Below are positions 1 to 8,413 of a stretch of DNA of 28,691 nucleotides, in pieces (position 1 is the stretch's first letter; each line of letters begins with the position of its first letter). The notes beneath the pieces were generated by a model, which searched no databases, was not told the origin of the DNA, and saw only the letters and a program-made list of their open reading frames with translations. Origin of the DNA: Caulobacteraceae bacterium (GTDB lineage: Bacteria; Pseudomonadota; Alphaproteobacteria; Caulobacterales; Caulobacteraceae); contig CANGEH010000003.1 in assembly GCA_947452665.1 (NCBI GenBank), positions 1-28,691 on the forward strand. The letters are read 5' to 3'. The position numbers and the translations under genes are program-made.

Positions 1-384
1 AAGCACTTCCATATTGCCGGTGTCGGGCGCCGAGCAGTTCATGGCCTCAGACGCCATGGGCGCCTTGCCCAGTTCGGCGGCAATATAGGCATAGTCCAGA
101 TTGCTCAGGCCAACCCCGGTCTCGGCATCGGGGAGAAAGAAGTTCCAAAGGCCTTCAGCCTTGGCCTTGTTCTTGGCAATTTCGAGCACTTCCAGCTGGC
201 CAGGCGCAAAGGTCCAGCGCTCCGTATGGCCCTCGCCGTGTTTCTTGAACTCGACCTGCATCGGCTCGACGGTTTCTTTGATGAACCGCTTGACGTGCTC
301 ATAAAGCGGTGCGGAGGCTTCGCTCATGCGAAGGTCGTTTAAATCGTCGTTCGGGTTGAAACCAAATTGTAGCGGCGTACTCAT
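1..384 (-). CDS. Acyl-CoA dehydrogenase, ACAD10/11-like (N-terminal part only)
   Basis: The first 128 residues of an acyl-CoA dehydrogenase, a FAD enzyme that oxidises acyl-CoA to trans-2-enoyl-CoA; the gene continues beyond the left window edge. The ATG at 384 has a good ribosome site (GGAGAGGA about 6 nt upstream). The helical N-terminal domain is visible, followed by GVGLSNLDYAYIAAELGK and then NCSAPDTGNMEVL at residues 116-128. This last run is typical of the ACAD10/11-like subgroup rather than short-chain dehydrogenases. The flavin-binding and catalytic Glu regions lie outside the window, so chain-length preference cannot be judged. It is divergent from the small membrane-protein gene to its right. 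Confidence 0.9.
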   Translation of the reverse strand, partial: MSTPLQFGFNPNDDLNDLRMSEASAPLYEHVKRFIKETVEPMQVEFKKHGEGHTERWTFAPGQLEVLEIAKNKAKAEGLWNFFLPDAETGVGLSNLDYAYIAAELGKAPMASEAMNCSAPDTGNMEVL

Positions 385-682
385 AAAAGATCCTCTCCGG
401 GATTTCACAGATTGTGGTCGCATTCGCACCTGAGCGGGGCGGAATGTAAAGGGGCAGGGCGCTCTGGTTATCAGTAGAGCTCGACGGGCCGGTCCTCAAG
501 GATTGGTTGAGGGCGCATGCCCCCCCACCGTCAGCCGTGATGGATGTCATTGGTCGCCGGACGGTGAGGGTGGATAAAAACTCAGGTGACGCCGACGGCC
601 TCAAAACAAGGCTCTGTGCGGTCTCGCCCATGCCGAGGCAGCAAGCAGGCAGGCACCACCATTACTGGAAGGAAGGCTTCAA

Positions 683-880
683 ATGTCGCACTTAAGCGTC
701 GTCATCGTCCTGATCGTGGTTGGCGTCCTGCTTTGGCTCGTCAATCAGTTCATTCCGATGGATAGCAAGATCAAGAGCATACTGAATGCCGTTGTGGTTA
801 TCGCCACTGTGATCTGGCTGCTTCAAATCTTCGGCGTTCTTGGATCATTGGACAATATACGCACGACCAGACGGCTTTAG
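683..880 (+). CDS. Small two-helix membrane protein, Thivi_2564-like
   Basis: A 65-residue protein that is almost entirely hydrophobic. A first membrane segment (about residues 5-22, SVVIVLIVVGVLLWLVNQF) is followed by the short polar IPMDSKIKSILN, then a second segment (about 34-52, VVVIATVIWLLQIFGVL). This layout matches the small Thivi_2564-type membrane proteins common in proteobacteria, whose function is unknown. The ATG has a clear ribosome site (GGAAGG, about 7 nt upstream). It lies 63 bp before the lipoprotein gene and may share its transcript. The C-terminal tail is short and basic. The family call is from memory of the pattern. Confidence 0.75.
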   Translation: MSHLSVVIVLIVVGVLLWLVNQFIPMDSKIKSILNAVVVIATVIWLLQIFGVLGSLDNIRTTRRL

Positions 881-943
881 AATAGCCGGTTAATACATTG
901 AGGATGCGCGGAATAATCCGCAAGATCTATAAAGGATCCAAAC

Positions 944-1297
944 ATGTCTAACTTTAAACGTACTGCGCTCGTCGCTGCTGCGGCGATCTTTGCCCTATCC
1001 TTGGCGGCCTGCGAGCGGCATGACGACACGGCCTTGTCGAACGCCGGCGCCGCCAATGACTCCGCCAATTCGGCGGCGGGTGCAGCGAACGATGCGACAG
1101 CTGCGGCAAGCAGCGCAGGTGCCGCCGCCGACAGCGCGGCCGCGACTAGAAATGCGGGTGCCGCAAAAGACGCCGCCGCCGCAAAGGACGCGGCTGATGC
1201 CAAAAATGCGGCTACAGCGAACGACGCGGCCAAGTCCGCCGATGATGCGGCCAAGTCCGCAAAAGACGCAGCCGCCTCGGCGAATAAGCCCAACTAA
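944..1297 (+). CDS. Ala-rich repetitive lipoprotein
   Basis: A 117-residue predicted lipoprotein. The signal peptide (residues 1-22) ends in the lipobox LAAC, with Cys23 as the lipidated residue. The mature part is almost only Ala, Asp, Lys, Ser and Asn in repeating units such as AAKDAA and DDAAKSA. It should form a long amphipathic helix or coiled coil, as in Lpp-like or LEA-like envelope proteins. The ATG follows AAAGG about 8 nt upstream. The neighbour to its left is a small membrane protein, so a joint envelope-stress role is possible but unproven. A strong hairpin follows the gene. The long minus-strand frame opposite is a by-product of the Ala codon repeats. Confidence 0.8.
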   Translation: MSNFKRTALVAAAAIFALSLAACERHDDTALSNAGAANDSANSAAGAANDATAAASSAGAAADSAAATRNAGAAKDAAAAKDAADAKNAATANDAAKSADDAAKSAKDAAASANKPN

Positions 1298-1354
1298 ACG
1301 TCTCGATCCCGGTCCAGGGTCTGGCCCCGGCATTGTCGATAGCCCAGAACGCAA

Positions 1355-1378
1355 GGGGCGCTGTTTGCGCAGCGCCCC
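1355..1378 (+). terminator. Hairpin after the lipoprotein gene
   Basis: A perfect 9-bp stem (GGGGCGCTG / CAGCGCCCC) with a 6-nt loop, 57 bp after the lipoprotein stop. No T-run follows, so it may end transcription weakly or protect the mRNA end. Confidence 0.5.
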
Positions 1379-1476
1379 GTTGAAATGCTCCAATGCTCCA
1401 CCTAGGCAAAAGCCCATCAGTAGGGGGCGCAGGCCAGCCTATTGTCCTTGGTTTCAAATGACAGCTCGGCATGTCG

Positions 1477-2091
1477 TTAAGGTATATTTAGTATAGACTT
1501 CGTGTTCTTTAACAAAATAGTTCTGATTTGTTGGTCATCGAGTTTTTGGTCGACGCATAGTCTGAGCCAAGTTGAAAAAGAATACAACAAATCTAAAGAT
1601 TCTAATCTATAAAAATCACAAATACAATGTTCTTTTAATATGTTCTCAATTTGAGTTCTGAACATTAAAACTTGTCTATCATGCCGTGATTTTGCATAGG
1701 GTGATTTAAAACGAATAGATTGAAGCACAAATTGATAGGGTCTTATGAAGCTATAAACTTTTATTCGAAAATCAATAAGCTGGGCGATCTGTTGGTTCAA
1801 TTCGGTGGCGGTAATGCTGTTTACAAAAAGCGGCACGACGGTTTGCTGCAATTCAAAACCCGCTTCGTTATACAATGCATCAAGGTCGACAAAGTGCCGA
1901 AAAATGCTGCGGGTCGCGGTTCCGGAACGGTTCGCAATTTCCAAAGCGCTCGGCAGTGCTGCAGTTTCTTTTATGAGATCCAGAAACGCCTTGCAGATCG
2001 CCGCGCGATTTCTGCTCGCCCGGTTGGTGCGACCGTCTGTGACTAAGATTTCCGCCTTTTTGTCAAACCAAGCGTCTAAATCTAGATCCAT
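1477..2091 (-). CDS. TetR-like transcriptional regulator
   Basis: A protein of 204 residues if read from the ATG at 2091. In-frame starts at 2142 (ATG) and 2223 (TTG) exist but have no better ribosome site. The N-terminal part has a helix-turn-helix of TetR type (about residues 27-70): RNRAAICKAFLDLIKE, then PSALEIANRSGTATRSIFRHF. The rest is an all-helical, divergent ligand or dimer domain with no motif I recognise. The gene is clearly more AT-rich than its neighbours, which suggests transfer. It stands alone between the lipoprotein gene and the phosphodiesterase gene, so its target is unknown. Confidence 0.65.
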   Translation of the reverse strand: MDLDLDAWFDKKAEILVTDGRTNRASRNRAAICKAFLDLIKETAALPSALEIANRSGTATRSIFRHFVDLDALYNEAGFELQQTVVPLFVNSITATELNQQIAQLIDFRIKVYSFIRPYQFVLQSIRFKSPYAKSRHDRQVLMFRTQIENILKEHCICDFYRLESLDLLYSFSTWLRLCVDQKLDDQQIRTILLKNTKSILNIP

Positions 2092-2436
2092 TTTAACAGT
2101 CTCATTATGCCACTCAGCCAATTCAGGTCTTATCCTTAACATTTCGCCACGAATTGAACAATCGCGACAATTCTCATAAAACAATGATTTATTAAGAACT
2201 GCTATGTATCCGTTCAGCAACAATTGACCTGCTATGTGTCATTACCAATATTCACATTAAATGACTATTTCTCTGGTGTGGAAATAGCCGTTAGATTTTA
2301 AATTGTTGCCCAGTTTAAATTGGTGTGGCCGTCTTCGCCTCTGGGTGCGAATAGAGGAAATTTTGGCCTTGTCTGAGCGCCACAAAGCCTAGTCATACCC
2401 GACACATGCACCCACAATCCGGCCCAACTCGGTTTT

Positions 2437-3270
2437 CTAGGACTTGATAAACGGGTGCGCATAATGCGCGGCCGATGCCCATGGCCCGCCCACACAAAAA
2501 TGCGATGTGATCTCGCCAGCATCAAAGATGTGAACCATGAATCCGGGCGGTTCTTCGTTCAAGATCTCGCGTCCATCTGGCACCCTAAGATCGACCGGCG
2601 TTAGATCGAGCGTGAGCTGGATCGAGGTCGCGGGTGACACAGTCACCAGGCTGTTTGCAAATCGGCGCACAAAGGCGCGATGCAGGTGGCCGGATGTGAT
2701 CGCGCAGACCTGGCTATGTTGGCTTATGACCTGCTCTAGTCGGTCAATCCACTCCGCGCGCGGAGCGGGGTCCATCCACCGAATACCACTCATAATCGGC
2801 GGATGATGGAGCGCGATTAGGGTTGGCGTGGCGGGTCGATCCGTGAGGGTTTTATGCAGCCATTCTGCGCGGTGTTCGCAAAACGCGCCGGTCTCTCGCC
2901 CCGCATCCAGCGTGTCGCACATGATCAGGCGATAATTGTCGAACTCTCGCACGTATTGAATAAACCCGTTTGGATCGGTCTCAATATTGGGCGCAGAAAA
3001 TTCAGATAGGGCCGCCAATCGATTGTCGTGATTTCCAACCCCGAGATAGATGGGCAGGTCAATTGCCGTGAGGATGGCTTTGAGCGCTTCATATTCCTCG
3101 GCCCGTCCGCGATCGACAAGATCGCCAGTGGCGATTATCGCGACAGGGCGAGGGCGCAGCGCATTAATAGACGCCAAGACTTGACGCAGGCGATCGGCAT
3201 TGCGGATCTGGTTTGAGGCGTCATCGGACGTCGTAATATGCAGGTCGGTAATTTGAGCGATCGTAAACAT
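2437..3270 (-). CDS. Class III cyclic-nucleotide phosphodiesterase (CpdA-like)
   Basis: A 277-residue calcineurin-like metallophosphoesterase. All metal-binding blocks are present in order: D9-x-H11 (ITDLH), GDLVDRG with D50, GNHDN with N80-H81, then HHPP and GHLHR. This order is typical of the CpdA/Rv0805 class, which hydrolyses 3',5'-cAMP and related cyclic nucleotides with two metal ions in the cytoplasm; related members act on other phosphodiesters. I chose the ATG at 3270; another ATG at 3291 would add seven residues, and neither has a strong ribosome site. It is divergent from the glycosyltransferase. Two proteins with cyclic-nucleotide-binding domains are encoded nearby, which supports a role in cyclic-nucleotide turnover. 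Confidence 0.85.
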   Translation of the reverse strand: MFTIAQITDLHITTSDDASNQIRNADRLRQVLASINALRPRPVAIIATGDLVDRGRAEEYEALKAILTAIDLPIYLGVGNHDNRLAALSEFSAPNIETDPNGFIQYVREFDNYRLIMCDTLDAGRETGAFCEHRAEWLHKTLTDRPATPTLIALHHPPIMSGIRWMDPAPRAEWIDRLEQVISQHSQVCAITSGHLHRAFVRRFANSLVTVSPATSIQLTLDLTPVDLRVPDGREILNEEPPGFMVHIFDAGEITSHFCVGGPWASAAHYAHPFIKS

Positions 3271-3494
3271 GAGCCGACTACCGTTTCGCATTGGACCGTA
3301 TCAAGGGTTCGTACGAGTCTAGCAAAAATTTTTGATCAAGGCCTGTCCTTATTCGTGCGCTCTTGTCTGAGGTGTTTGTCGTAACCTTCTTTCGTCAGAT
3401 GTCGGCATAAAATACCGCCTTTTCAGACATGGGCTTTGTGTATATTCAAGGCGCGAGATTTGTTAGAGCCTAGTTGAGGCGATGGAGCACAGTC

Positions 3495-4982
3495 GTGTCA
3501 CAGCTCGATAATATAATTTCTGCCAGTGAGGAAAACTGGTCAAATATAGATTATATTGAATCTCTAAATAGTACAGAATGGCTTAATCAGCGTACGAAAA
3601 AAATAGTAAAAACTGTAGGAATTTACTATCCACGACTTCACAATGGCGGTACTGAGCGCGTTACCGCAAGGTTGGCGAATATTTGGGCGGCTATGGGTTA
3701 CAAGGTTATACTTTTAACCGACACCGCCCCACATGAGAATGATTATGCTCTAGGGCCGGGCATTAACCGATGTTTCCTTCCACCACACAATGAACGCTAT
3801 GCCACCCGAGGACCTGTTCTTGAGCGGATCTTGTTAGAGGAGGGTGTAGATTTATTTGTCAGCAATTTGTACTATGACAGTTGCACGACTTGGGATTTAC
3901 TCGTGGCCAAGTCCTTAGGTATCCCCGTAATTATCGGTTGGCATAGTGTATTTCACGGTGCGATCGATACTTTATATGCCTTGAACCAGCTTAAATTCTC
4001 TTTGGCTGGATTTCGTTATGCCGACCTAGTGACGACGCTGTCTTCGATGGATCAATTCTGGTTTTCAGCGCAGGGTCTTGCGGCGCGCCTGGTTCACAAT
4101 CCCCAGACCTTTGATCAACTGCCACAAAACACCGCAAGCCTAGCTTCCAAGACCCTGCTATTCCTCGGACGCGTAGAGATTGCTCAAAAACAGATCGACC
4201 AGATCATTTCCATTATGCCATTGGTCCTTCAGAGCGTACCGGACGCGCGACTGATCGTGGTCGGTGATGGGTCAAGTCGCCAGGACGCCGCCGACCTTGC
4301 CCGATCCTTGGGCGTCGACAAAAGCGTCGAATTTTTAGGCTATAAGGCGGATGTGGCGCCCTATATTCAGGCCTCGGCAGTGCATGTCATGGCGTCGGAT
4401 TTCGAAGGTGCGCCCATGGCCTTGGCTGAGGTTTGGGCCTATGGCGTTCCGACAGTTATGTATAATCTTGAATATCTTGAATATCTTAGCGTCGGTAAAG
4501 GCTTTATTGGGGTGGAATTGGGTGACACGCACGCGCTCGCGGCGGCGATCATCAAGGTCTTGTCAGATGATCAATTGCGCCTAGCGCTCGGACGCGAAGC
4601 GCGTGACGTCGCGCAATACTTTTTCGACATTAGAATTGATGAAAGCTGGCGTCGTGTTTTCCAGGACATCGAAACTTGCGACGATTTGTGCGACCCGGTG
4701 CCCCCCGCTAGGGTCCATGATCTCGCCGTGCAAGCCACGCGTCAAATGACCGCCAAGGTTTTTGCGGTAAGCGAGCGACTGGCGTCAAAACCGACCTTAG
4801 CGAACCTGCCACCTGAGCCAGATTCGTTAAGCCCACACTTAGAGGCAGGTTTGACCAACCCGCTGCCAAGGGCACGCATATTTTGGCGTGGTTCAATCAT
4901 CGCAACCCTGTTCGGGCTTGGACGCCTGTTCATTCCAGCGGGCCAGAGACAGATGGTCAAACGCTTATTTGGGCTTGCCTAG
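3495..4982 (+). CDS. GT4-family glycosyltransferase
   Basis: A group 1 (GT-B fold) glycosyltransferase of 495 residues from the GTG at 3495, which has GGAG 7 nt upstream. A TTG at 3474 would add seven residues. The acceptor half begins with IYYPRLHNGGTERVTARLAN, the usual GT4 glycine-rich entry. The donor half starts at LLFLGRV and contains the E-x7-E signature with Glu304 and Glu312 (EGAPMALAE), which binds the nucleotide-sugar. About 90 C-terminal residues beyond the catalytic core look variable and end in a hydrophobic, basic segment that may touch the membrane. No other polysaccharide genes are adjacent, so the acceptor is unknown. The first 200 bp are more AT-rich than the remainder. Confidence 0.85.
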   Translation: MSQLDNIISASEENWSNIDYIESLNSTEWLNQRTKKIVKTVGIYYPRLHNGGTERVTARLANIWAAMGYKVILLTDTAPHENDYALGPGINRCFLPPHNERYATRGPVLERILLEEGVDLFVSNLYYDSCTTWDLLVAKSLGIPVIIGWHSVFHGAIDTLYALNQLKFSLAGFRYADLVTTLSSMDQFWFSAQGLAARLVHNPQTFDQLPQNTASLASKTLLFLGRVEIAQKQIDQIISIMPLVLQSVPDARLIVVGDGSSRQDAADLARSLGVDKSVEFLGYKADVAPYIQASAVHVMASDFEGAPMALAEVWAYGVPTVMYNLEYLEYLSVGKGFIGVELGDTHALAAAIIKVLSDDQLRLALGREARDVAQYFFDIRIDESWRRVFQDIETCDDLCDPVPPARVHDLAVQATRQMTAKVFAVSERLASKPTLANLPPEPDSLSPHLEAGLTNPLPRARIFWRGSIIATLFGLGRLFIPAGQRQMVKRLFGLA

Positions 4983-5037
4983 TCTCTAGGGGTGAAGCCC
5001 CACTGGACGAGGGCAAGGGCGTGGGGAACAGATCCAG

Positions 5038-5166
5038 ATGGACGACAAGTTTCCCACCTTCACTGGCTTGCGCGGCAAGAAAATCCGTCGGTTCCAATTT
5101 GGCAAGGTCACGACGGCCCAATCGCGAGGGGCCATCGAAGCACACTTAAACTTTTACCGTCATTAG
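5038..5166 (+). CDS. Possible small protein, 42 residues
   Basis: An open frame starting MDDKFPTFTGLRGKKIRR and ending in NFYRH, in the gap between the glycosyltransferase and the SulP gene. A GGGGA lies about 10 nt before the ATG. The composition is basic and looks like a cytosolic protein or a protein fragment. I do not recognise it. It could equally be a remnant or chance. Confidence 0.25.
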   Translation: MDDKFPTFTGLRGKKIRRFQFGKVTTAQSRGAIEAHLNFYRH

Positions 5167-5248
5167 AAATTCACAAAATTTACTTAAACCCTTTTTGAGT
5201 TTAAAGCCGATCGGCGCAGTCGCGATCAATCAATGAGTATTTTATTGC

Positions 5249-7507
5249 ATGAGTGACGCGGTTGGTATTGAAAACGATCGCTCTTCAGCTTTAGCCGATG
5301 CCCGTGATCGACTAAAAAGCAGATTTATACATAGGCATTGGTCCGAATTTGGCGGACCGGCAGATGCCTTGTCCGGCATTATTTGTGGCGTTATTACTGT
5401 ACTGTATGGAATTTCCTATGCCGCGCTGATTTTTTCGGGGCCTTTGGCGCCAGGTCTTTCATTTGGTCTTGCGGCGACATTTTTGACAACGGCGGTGGCC
5501 GCGTTGATCGTATCAATGCGCTCTTCGATCCCGTTCATGATTAGCGGGCCTGATTCTTCGACATCGGCTGTCACCGCAGCCCTTTCCGGCGCGCTGGCTC
5601 ACCATATGATTGCCGAAGGTGGCGCGGCGATGGTCGGGCCAGCCTTATTGATCATCGCAATGGGCAGCCTATTGTCCGGCCTGTTCCTGTTTGGTCTTGG
5701 GCGCGCGCGCGCCGGTCGGGCAATCCGGTTTGTACCCTATCCCGTCATTGGTGGCTTCCTTGGCGCAACGGGTTTGTTGCTCGTTGCGGGATCCGTCCAG
5801 GTCATAACCGGTCATAAGGTGATCTTGGCCAATATCGGCGAACTGACTGCGCAACAAAATCCATTCAAGATACTGACAGCCTTGGTCATTGCAGCCACGC
5901 TTTTCTGGGCGCGATCGAGATTTAAGGGCGCGTTCACGCTTCCGGCGGTATTGGCTGGCGCGGTCATCCTATTTTATGGCGCTCTGGCCCTCGGGTCGGT
6001 GCCGATTTCTGAAGCCCAACAGGCGGGCTGGACCTTCGCGTCCCAGACAAGCGTGGGCATCACTATTCCGTGGACGGTGCAATCGCTGACCAGCTTTCCT
6101 TGGGCGGCCATGCCCTCATTGCTCGGCAACATGCTCGCGGTCGTCTTCGTGACCACCATTAGTACGCTATTGAATACAGCAGGCATCGAACTTGCCGCCG
6201 AGCGCGAGGCCGATCTTGATCAAGAATTAAAGGCGCTCGGTGTGGCCAATCTCGTTTCGGGCGCCTTGGGCGGGTATGTCAGTTGCATGTCGCTCAGTCG
6301 CTCGACCTTGGCCTATAATGCGGGGGCGAGGGGGCGTCTGGCCGGTATATCGGTCGCTCTGATTGCCGCCTTGATGCTAGTCGTCGATCCTGCCTTTATT
6401 GCGTTTATTCCGAAAAGCGTACTCGGCGGCCTGCTACTCTTTATGGGGCTGGATTTGTTATATAAGTGGCTGGTGCAGTCGTCTCGGCGCTTGATGCTGG
6501 TTGATTACCTGTCGCTGCTCGCCATTGTCGCCGTTATCTTTTTATGGGGGTTCGTTTACGGCGTTCTGTTCGGGATCGTCACCGGTTGCGCGACCTTCGC
6601 CTTCAGCGCCAGCCGTGTAAATGCCATCAAGTTCAGCTTTGACGGCGGCAGCTATCGCTCATTGCTCGATCGCAGCAAGCGCGATCTGGTGGTTTTGAAC
6701 GAGAATGGTAGCAATATTCAGGGCATGGCGCTGCAGAGCTATTTGTACTTTGGTTCGGCTAATTCATTGTACGAACATATCAAACAGCTGATTGCAAAAA
6801 AGCCCGGTTGCCGCTTCCTGGTGTTTGATTTCCGCCTAGTGACCGGTATCGATTCTTCGGCCATACACAGCTTTAACCAGATCAAGTTGCTGGCAGGAAA
6901 GAACAACGCATCCCTGGTGCTCGTCAATATGAGCAATGATGTGCGCAAAGCCTTTAAGGTCGGCGGCCTTCTAGGCGATGACGTAATTCTCAGTGATGAT
7001 CTTCATCATGCCCTCGAAAATTGTGAAGATGTTATTATAGAGGGGCAAATCGCAAGTGCTGACGATCGTGAAACCTTTATCGAATGGCTTGAGACGGCGC
7101 TCCAACACCGCGAATATGCCGAAATTCTGGCCAAGCATTGCAGAAAGATCGATGTGTCGGAAGGGACCATGATTGCCAGACAGGGCGCGCCTTCGGACAG
7201 CATGCACTTCATTATGGAGGGCCGGATCGGAGTCGTTGTTTCGGTTGGTCCGCACACCGAAATTCGTGTTCGCAGCCTTGGCCGCCATACAACGATCGGC
7301 GAAATGGGCCTGCTTACCCGGCAACCCCGCAGCGCCAATATTGTGGCGGAGGAGAACAGCCTCCTTTACGAACTCAGCCTAGATTCCTATGACCAGATCA
7401 CATCCGAGCACCCCGCCTTGACGCAAGCCTTGCTGACCTATGTCATGACGGTGATGAGTGAACGCCTGCGTTTTGCCAACCAAACCATCGGGATATTGCA
7501 GAACTAG
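5249..7507 (+). CDS. SulP/SLC26 anion transporter with STAS and cyclic-nucleotide-binding domains
   Basis: 752 residues with three modules. Residues about 30-440 are a SulP membrane core; the conserved region ISGPDSSTSAVTAAL and many hydrophobic helices are visible. Residues about 470-570 form a STAS domain (FLVFDFRLVTGIDSSAIHSF, with the TGIDSS loop at 532-537). Residues about 615-740 form a cyclic-nucleotide-binding domain: MIARQGAPSDSMHFIMEGRIG, then the phosphate cassette IGEMGLLTRQPRSANI with the expected Glu and Arg. SulP proteins carry sulfate, bicarbonate, dicarboxylates or other anions; the substrate cannot be read here. Gating by cAMP or a similar ligand is the likely purpose of the tail. 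The ATG at 5249 has only a weak ribosome site. Confidence 0.9.
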   Translation: MSDAVGIENDRSSALADARDRLKSRFIHRHWSEFGGPADALSGIICGVITVLYGISYAALIFSGPLAPGLSFGLAATFLTTAVAALIVSMRSSIPFMISGPDSSTSAVTAALSGALAHHMIAEGGAAMVGPALLIIAMGSLLSGLFLFGLGRARAGRAIRFVPYPVIGGFLGATGLLLVAGSVQVITGHKVILANIGELTAQQNPFKILTALVIAATLFWARSRFKGAFTLPAVLAGAVILFYGALALGSVPISEAQQAGWTFASQTSVGITIPWTVQSLTSFPWAAMPSLLGNMLAVVFVTTISTLLNTAGIELAAEREADLDQELKALGVANLVSGALGGYVSCMSLSRSTLAYNAGARGRLAGISVALIAALMLVVDPAFIAFIPKSVLGGLLLFMGLDLLYKWLVQSSRRLMLVDYLSLLAIVAVIFLWGFVYGVLFGIVTGCATFAFSASRVNAIKFSFDGGSYRSLLDRSKRDLVVLNENGSNIQGMALQSYLYFGSANSLYEHIKQLIAKKPGCRFLVFDFRLVTGIDSSAIHSFNQIKLLAGKNNASLVLVNMSNDVRKAFKVGGLLGDDVILSDDLHHALENCEDVIIEGQIASADDRETFIEWLETALQHREYAEILAKHCRKIDVSEGTMIARQGAPSDSMHFIMEGRIGVVVSVGPHTEIRVRSLGRHTTIGEMGLLTRQPRSANIVAEENSLLYELSLDSYDQITSEHPALTQALLTYVMTVMSERLRFANQTIGILQN

Positions 7508-7671
7508 TCGCGACCACAGCGATCTTGCCTGCGCTGATTGACCCTGTCTCTCCATTCAGGCGCTCAGTTATACCATTCTGTTGTGGCTTGTTCGTTCCAG
7601 TCTTGGAGCGAGATCTAACCCATTCGGGCTGAGTTCCTGGGGGCCTTGTCAAATGGAGCCGTTCGACCTGT

Positions 7672-7704
7672 AAAAAAGGGCTTGCACGCGATCCATGCAA
7701 GCCC
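7672..7704 (-). terminator. Intrinsic terminator of the 7711-8124 gene
   Basis: On the minus strand, a 9-bp stem (GGGCTTGCA / TGCAAGCCC) with a 9-nt loop is followed by six T, directly after the stop codon. On the plus strand the same stem is followed by a T5 run, so it may also end transcripts from the SulP gene. Confidence 0.8.
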
Positions 7705-7710
7705 GCATTT

Positions 7711-8124
7711 TTACTGCACCACGTTGTAAGTCGTCGAGTTGGACGCAGTGGTCTTTGTGACAATGTATGCAGTCTGTGCTTGCATCGGGACACACATGTC
7801 CTGAGGTGAATTTGCGCTCAGGAACTGGGAGCCAGCGTTCTCACACGGTGCTCTATTTTGCTTGACCCATGTCAGGGCTTTAAGCTTTGAATCGCTCTGG
7901 ATCTTAGACCAAAATGCGTCGATAACTTTGCTGCACGTCTCTGTAGAATTCGACGCATCAACGCGTATTTCATACAGAAGACCAGTCGCACCGGTCGGTG
8001 TGGCAGCGGTCCAACCGCAAATGCGCGAGCCTGATTGCGCAAATGCGGGTGATGCTGGCAGAACAGTCATGCCGCCCGCTAAGGCGACTGCTGCTACGAG
8101 CGATACAATACCGAATTTATTCAT
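7711..8124 (-). CDS. Small secreted protein of unknown function
   Basis: 137 residues with a clear Sec signal peptide ending PASPAFA (cut after about residue 29). The mature part of about 108 residues has four Cys (ICGW, ETCSK, APCEN, DMCVP), which could form two disulfides in the periplasm or outside. No domain is recognised. The ATG at 8124 has AGAGGAA 7 nt upstream, and an intrinsic terminator follows, so this is a one-gene unit. The 290 bp between its start and the channel gene are AT-rich near the gene and otherwise without a recognisable feature. Its general design (signal peptide, paired Cys, short polar domain) resembles the three secreted proteins at 12.5-15.0 kb, though I see no clear sequence match. 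Confidence 0.75.
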   Translation of the reverse strand: MNKFGIVSLVAAVALAGGMTVLPASPAFAQSGSRICGWTAATPTGATGLLYEIRVDASNSTETCSKVIDAFWSKIQSDSKLKALTWVKQNRAPCENAGSQFLSANSPQDMCVPMQAQTAYIVTKTTASNSTTYNVVQ

Positions 8125-8413
8125 ATGAAAACTTCCTCTAAAAACTTGGTATAGAAATCTTACTCACGAATTGATTACAAGTGCCAACTATATTGTAAAA
8201 TTATTAAATAAGCTTGGTTGTTAGCAACCTTGTTGGCGGGCTAAACAGGACCCAAGCTTCTAGCCTTGGTCTTCCAAGGCGCCTATGTCACGGCTCTGCG
8301 TCTGGACGCTGATCGACAAGATGCTCGCCTACCACGCCTTGTGCCGCTGGAATGGCGCAACCCGGCGCAGTGCCGCCGTCCGCACCTTTGCAGTTTCATC
8401 AGGCGCGTGTCCG

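Noticed and set aside
517..523. C7 run near 517-523 as another phase-variation tract
   Set aside because: It is shorter, single-copy, and not placed in front of a recognisable surface gene.
877..1293. Ala-rich 138-codon minus-strand frame opposite the lipoprotein
   Set aside because: Repeated GCN codons read as Ala or Arg-rich sequence in other frames. The plus frame has a signal peptide, lipobox and ribosome site.
8160..8413. Possible transposase debris between the secreted protein and the channel gene
   Set aside because: Readings in all frames gave no recognisable transposase motif and no inverted repeats at the edges.
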